NCBI GenBank assembly: GCA_905331475.1
Contig: CAJNYU010000114.1
Coordinates: forward strand, 186,001-250,000
Source: Rotaria socialis
Taxonomy: Eukaryota; Rotifera; Eurotatoria; Philodinida; Philodinidae
Direction of reading: 5' to 3'
Length of the DNA stretch: 64,000 nucleotides
Below the pieces are notes generated by a model. That model did no database searches. It had not been told where the DNA came from and worked only from the letters and a program-made list of their open reading frames with translations. The translations under genes and the position numbers were made by a program. This document shows, piece after piece, positions 59,433 to 64,000 of the stretch. The first letter of the stretch is position 1. The number at the start of each line of letters is the position of its first letter.

Positions 59433-60504
59433 ATGGGTCAAGATATTAGTCAAATAGATTCGAATGAAATTCAAAAAATGCTACAAAAATTCGGCAAACT
59501 TGATGAAGACAACAGTGGTGCACTGTCAGCTAAAGAATTTATGCAAATACCCGAACTGACGTCAAATCCATTGGTTGAACGCGTTATTGATATATTTGAT
59601 AGTGACGGAAATGGCGAGGTTGTTTTTCTTTTTTGCTATAGAGTTTCTTATTAACATATATAGATTTATGAGATCTTGACTTTTGAATAGGTTGATTTTA
59701 CTGAATTTATTCGTGGTTAGTGTTGATCGAAGATTGTTTTTATCAATCTATTCTAACGTTTCCAATTAGGTATGAATAGTTTTGCTTCAAAAGGCGATAC
59801 ACAATATAAATTACGATTTGCTTTTAACATCTATGATATTGGTAAGAACAAATTATAATTGTTGATAATCATAAAATGTTCATTAGAGAAATAAAAATTT
59901 TCTGAGTCATCTGAGAGAAAAAGCCTCGGATGAATACTGTCGTTTTTAAATAATTCTCACGAGTACAGCGGATGAAAAAGTATGAACAACACTCAGAATA
60001 TTTATTAATACATTAGTCAATATTATTCGAACAATCTAAATCAAAGAATATATTAGACTATAAGAATGCCGCATGGTAAATATAGCCATCGATCTTTTAA
60101 ATTAACTGTGCCGAACTACAAATTATTTCTATCAATCATCATCATGTCTAGAATATATAGCTAGTAGAACAAAATGCTCAGTTGAGTATTAAAATCAATC
60201 AAGTGTTTCTCGAAGAATAATGTATTTATCTAAAATATGAGTATATGAAATTCTTTCGTCAATTTCTATTCTAGATAAAGACGGCTATATAACAAATGCT
60301 GAACTGTTTCATGTCTTGAAAATGATGGTCGGTAATAATCTGTTAGATGAACAATTACAGCAAGTAGTCGATAAAACAATGATTTATTCTGATAAAGATG
60401 GTGATCAACGTATATCATTTAAAGAATTTTGTGATGCTATTGGACCGAGTCTTCGTGAAGATATTATTAATCATTTAAATAAAATTACAAGTGACGATCG
60501 ATAG
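59433..60504 (+). CDS. Calcineurin subunit B (Ca2+-binding regulatory subunit)
   Basis: Regulatory subunit of the Ca2+/calmodulin-dependent phosphatase calcineurin. Exons 59433-59618, 59691-59715, 59770-59841 and 60275-60504 join to 170 residues, the usual length. It starts MGQ, consistent with N-myristoylation. Four EF-hand loops are visible: residues 24-35 ([12 protein letters not shown]), 56-67 ([12 protein letters not shown]), 93-104 ([12 protein letters not shown]) and 134-145 ([12 protein letters not shown]). [21 protein letters not shown] and LKMMVGNNL are near-identical to animal calcineurin B. Exon 2 is only 25 bp. The C-terminal tail is divergent. It converges on the bHLH gene, 40 bp between stops. 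Confidence 0.96.
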
Positions 60505-60544
60505 AATTCTAGAAAAAAAGCGTCTCTTTGTTGTTTTTCATATC

Positions 60545-60940
60545 TTAATCCGTTTCATTTAATATGTTTTGAAGGGCTTCTATATAATCGATCGCTTTTC
60601 GCAGTGTGTAAACTTTTGATATACGAGTCGAGTTCGATTTCTCCTTATTATTATTATATGTATCCAATGGCAGAAGTGCTTGAAGTATTACAAACGCTTG
60701 ATTCACATCTTTGACACGTTTTCGTTCACGTCTATTGCGTTTTTCTACAAGATGTTGAGGTCGTAAATGATGTGGAATATGTTTCGATCGACGTGTCGTT
60801 TTCTTTTTCGAGTCCAAAGGAGTCATCATTGGTTCCACAGATGTCGTATAAGGAGTTGAATTATAATTCATATTCGATATTACATATTGATTTTCGCCAT
60901 TAACTTTAAATAATGAATGATAATATGTTTCATAGGCCAT
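60545..60940 (-). CDS. Achaete-scute-like bHLH transcription factor
   Basis: Single-exon, 131-residue nuclear DNA-binding protein. The bHLH spans about residues 65-128: basic region EKRNRRERKRVKDVNQAF with the Asn-x-x-Glu-Arg-x-Arg pattern, helix 1 FVILQALLPL, a somewhat extended Asn/Ser-rich loop, and helix 2 ISKVYTLRKAIDYIEALQNI. RERxRVKxVNxxF and SKVxTLRxAIxYIxxL are the achaete-scute family signature; this family drives neural fate in animals. The start at 60940 (MAYETYY) is preferred; an ATG at 60988 would add 16 hydrophobic residues that do not suit a nuclear factor. It ends almost directly after the bHLH, as in other ASC proteins with short tails. Confidence 0.88.
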   Translation of the reverse strand: MAYETYYHSLFKVNGENQYVISNMNYNSTPYTTSVEPMMTPLDSKKKTTRRSKHIPHHLRPQHLVEKRNRRERKRVKDVNQAFVILQALLPLDTYNNNKEKSNSTRISKVYTLRKAIDYIEALQNILNETD

Positions 60941-62928
60941 AGAATTGCAAATTGTACGATGTAAGATAAGCCAAAAAGACAGAATCAAATAATGAAAGAA
61001 ATTTTCATGATAATGCTTCTAATGCAGACATTATCGCCGGATGCGCAATATGACTTATCAGGCAATAAGTTCATTTCTCAATTTAATGAACTTGAATTAG
61101 GAAAGACATTGGTTCTATGTTATAAGTGATGTAGTTTAAACTGGGTTTTTCTTGCTTTATTTTAGCGCAAATCAGAAAATCGTGTATAGAATTTCGTGAG
61201 TAGAATAGTTTACAGATGAATCACATGGATAAGGGTGGAGCACGATGAGTTGTTTCATCCCATTTGGAACTCCAGCCATATAATTATTGTAGCATGAATG
61301 AATACAGATCGAATTCTTCATAAACAATATGAAAGAGAGACGATTTTAAGCAAGAACATAGCAATGATGATGAACCAATCGTTTCTAGGAGAATAGTAAG
61401 TTCTCGGCGACCGAGGAAAAAACACAAGTGGTAATACTTTCTTGTACAATGTAAGTTTCATATAAAATATTTTATTAATCTAATATTGTGTTAGAGCTCA
61501 AACGTTTTGTTTGATCTTGAATGGAATGTTGCCGAATATATTGTTTATGAATTTTACTTTCTAAGACTTTCAGCTAATATGAAAAGTCGTAAAAAATTAA
61601 TAAATTTTCACGATCAAGCTTTCTATTTTTTCAATGGTAGATTTGAAGAATATAAAGCTTTTTCTTATACGGTCGGAACTTGTTTAATTCACTTTTCTTA
61701 TATTAAGTGACAGTGTCACATTTCTTTTCCTATCTTTGTTCCGATGCCATCACGATTAGTTGATTTTGATGTATGGTAGATGAAACATATTCATACACGA
61801 TCTTCCAATGATATATATATGCATCAGTCTTGCGTGATACAAAGCAAGTTTTTCTTCCCAAGTGACGTGTTTAACTTCAGTGATAACCTATGACCATATA
61901 ACATTGTACTTTGGCATATTTTATCTGATGAATCATCATAAAATTGCTATTCTATTTATTTTCGCTATCTTCTTTTTTTAATGTCATCTCCATTTAATAG
62001 TACATGATAAAGAAGCGATGTTATCATCACTAAATATCATTTTTTGTTGTTTAGTATACGAGGTAGCTTATGTTTTATAAGACGTTTGAATAAAGAAAAG
62101 TCGCTTGTTCATTGTATTTTTAGGCACGTATTCAATCAATTCAGTGTTCAATAAACATCAAAGTAGCTGCTTAATGATAATATACAGAAAACTAAAATAT
62201 ACTGCTGATGATTGATATACTTCGACGTTGATGCATATCTAGTTGCGGAATATATGCACACATATATGCATAGAGAAGAGAGTAGCTGTTTTTCTCCCTT
62301 CCTTCTTCTCTCTTTCTTCTAGTCATTGTCTGTGCGGTAGCCTATTCGACATGCATTCACTTAATTCGTCTGTTCGAGGTCGCGGTCAGAAGAAGATAAT
62401 ATTTATAATATTTGATGTATATATATATATATATGTTGTAGGACAGATTGAAATTTATTTCAGATTAAAATAACTTCGATTTCAACAAAGAAAATTTTAA
62501 ACTGAACTAGTTCAGATCAAAATTATTTTAATCTGAACTGGATTTTAATCTATGCTACGACATATATTTTCTGGATATGCTTAGTCGTTGAATAATTAAT
62601 TTATTTTTAGAAAACGTGTATGTTTGTGTAAATGTTTAAATGCACAATCATCTTTTTTTTGTTATTTATTTGAATGACGTCAGACATGTGAATAAAAATG
62701 ACATCGATAAGATTCTTCTCTCCTTCTCTTTCATTTTTTTCTCTTGTTCTTTACCTTGCCTTATTTTACTTTCGCATGCAGTAACTTGGCCATGATTAGC
62801 TCAGCAACTTTCTAAATATTCTATTCGTAAGAAAAGGAAAGAAAAATATGACGTTTGTTTTTCTTTTTTTGCAACTATAAAAATGCTGCATTTTTTATTC
62901 TAGAATTTTATCATAAAAAAAAGAAAAT
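60941..62928. other. Intergenic interval between the bHLH gene and stomatin
   Basis: AT-rich. A frame at 61507-61710 lacks an ATG and has no recognisable domain. An AT microsatellite lies at about 62418-62434 and an inverted AT-rich motif (AGTTCAGATCAAAATTATTTT / AATCTGAACTG) near 62508-62540. Confidence 0.4.
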
Positions 62929-63961
62929 ATGGCAGCAACGTCGTTGAAAGAAGAAATACGTCCGTTTGCCAGCGATAGTAACTAATTTCATTCTAAAGAA
63001 TTTTCGCAATAAGAAAAATCGTCTTCTTTTTAAAGGAGGTACTCTCCAAACTGCTGCAACAACTGTTCGAATGCCAAATACTGGATGTAGTAGAATGATT
63101 TACATTTATCTTTTTAGCTGATTTTGACATTTATTTAGTCTCAGATGATCCCAGACAGTCGCCGAATGAAGGTATCGGCGCATGCGGATGGATCTTAGTC
63201 ATTCTATCTTATATCTTAGTTGGTCTGACAGTTCCATTTTCATTATGTCTTTGCATCAAAGTTGGCTTTTAAATCAACGATTGACATAAGTTTTCAAAAT
63301 CTACTTTTTCTTTAGGTTGTTCAAGAATATGAACGAGCTGTTATTCTTCGTCTCGGTCGTATTATACCAGGTATGATGATAAATAATCTGAAAGCTATTC
63401 AGTGGCATAAAGTAATCAGTAGCATTCTTTTTATCCTCGTAATTTGCATAGATAATCTCTTCGAGATCATTAACCGAATAACACTGCAGTGAATTGCGAG
63501 AGTCAGAAAAGAAAACAAATCCTTACGCTCCTACTTACTGTAGTATCGAGTTTACGTCATTAGACAGCACGCAAGAAATGTCTTTTATCATTAGAGTAAA
63601 TAAGAACGATCTGTTCTTATAATAGACAGCAGCAGATAATTCATATAATTGATAACAGTTTTAATATTCTAAAATAACTTAAAAATTGTAATAGAAATTC
63701 TGTGAACGGTTTCACATTAAAATGCATAAGACAAAACTTGAAACATGAGTATTTATTGGTAATCTAATCTCTGTCAGCTTGATTTTTGATATTAAAATAT
63801 ACATTGGATTAATTTACATATATCGAGAAAAATTGTTTATTATGTTGTGTTCTTGTTTAGGCGGTGCGAAGGGCCCGGGTCTATTTTTTATTTTACCCTG
63901 TGTTGATACGATTATTAAAGTTGATTTAAGAACGGCAACATTCAATGTGCCACCACAGGAA
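62929..63961 (+). CDS. Stomatin-family (SPFH/band 7) protein, 5' part
   Basis: Membrane scaffold protein of the stomatin/MEC-2 group, which sits in the inner leaflet and modulates ion channels. Visible exons are 62929-62977, 63118-63260, 63316-63370 and 63861-63961; the gene continues beyond the window. The N-terminus MAATSLKEEIRPFAS is followed by GACGWILVILSYILVGLTVP, the monotopic hairpin. Then come EYERAVILRLGRIIPG and GAKGPGLFFILPCVDTIIKV, ending NVPPQE, all core stomatin motifs at the start of the band 7 domain. Exon 2 has two in-frame acceptors, 63118 and 63139, differing by seven residues. The last visible donor (GTAAGT) follows 63961. Confidence 0.93.
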
Positions 63962-64000
63962 GTAAGTTTCTTTGTCTTAGAGTTGTTCCATGTTAATACG

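Noticed and set aside
61507-61710. 67-codon frame between the bHLH gene and stomatin
   Set aside because: Lacks an ATG, no similarity recognised and no splice partners; left as intergenic.
1-64000. tRNA, rRNA, snRNA and spliced-leader RNA genes
   Set aside because: I scanned by eye for cloverleaf-type and Sm-site patterns and saw none convincing; a covariance-model search would be needed to exclude them.

Overview
This is a strongly AT-rich eukaryotic window with compact introns (mostly about 45-80 bp, GT..AG), a few multi-kilobase introns and many degraded, nested DNA transposons. The genes are animal genes: ribosomal protein eL36, RNA polymerase subunit RPABC4, immunoglobulin-superfamily proteins, a TMEM272-like membrane protein, divergent nuclear receptors, a rhodopsin-like GPCR, UDP-galactopyranose mutase, calcineurin B, an achaete-scute-type bHLH protein and stomatin. 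Tiny introns, a splice-acceptor-like site just before a tightly packed downstream gene, divergent nuclear receptors and decayed TPR genes fit a bdelloid rotifer. That assignment is inference and is not proven by any single feature.

Layout. 1-551: last exon of eL36 and, 134 bp on, a complete RPABC4 gene. 1.2-14 kb: surface or secreted proteins, namely an 11-exon gene with four Ig-like domains and a Cys-rich insert (+), a four-TM TMEM272-like gene (+), and a convergent three-Ig lachesin/IgLON-like gene (-). 14-24.9 kb: gene-poor, with an orphan signal-peptide exon, a hAT-type element (8-bp target duplication) nested in an older long-inverted-repeat element, and a truncated FLYWCH gene. 24.9-40.7 kb: three related nuclear receptors; copy A (+) is a pseudogene with intact DNA-binding exons and a broken ligand-binding exon, while B and C (-) are tandem duplicates of identical exon structure. 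41.6-42.7 kb: a hAT remnant carrying the C-terminus of a transposase and a GC-richer insertion. 45-46 kb: a single-exon GPCR. 47-49.7 kb: a palindromic TA-flanked element split by a Tc1-like insertion, then a 416-bp fold-back MITE. 52.0-53.5 kb: a fourth, more diverged nuclear receptor (D, +). 54.5-55.0 kb: a decayed TPR (kinesin-light-chain-like) fragment. 57.4-64 kb: a dense block with UDP-galactopyranose mutase (-), calcineurin B (+, divergent from it), a bHLH factor (-, convergent, 40 bp from calcineurin B) and the 5' part of stomatin (+), which runs off the window.

Themes. The most distinctive content is the nuclear-receptor cluster, with non-canonical P-boxes, a shared C-terminal PLWGK motif where AF-2 is expected, and duplicates at different stages of decay. 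The second is the layering of DNA transposons with readable target-site duplications. All gene models come from reading splice sites and phases by eye; exon phases agree throughout each model given, but no transcript evidence was available.
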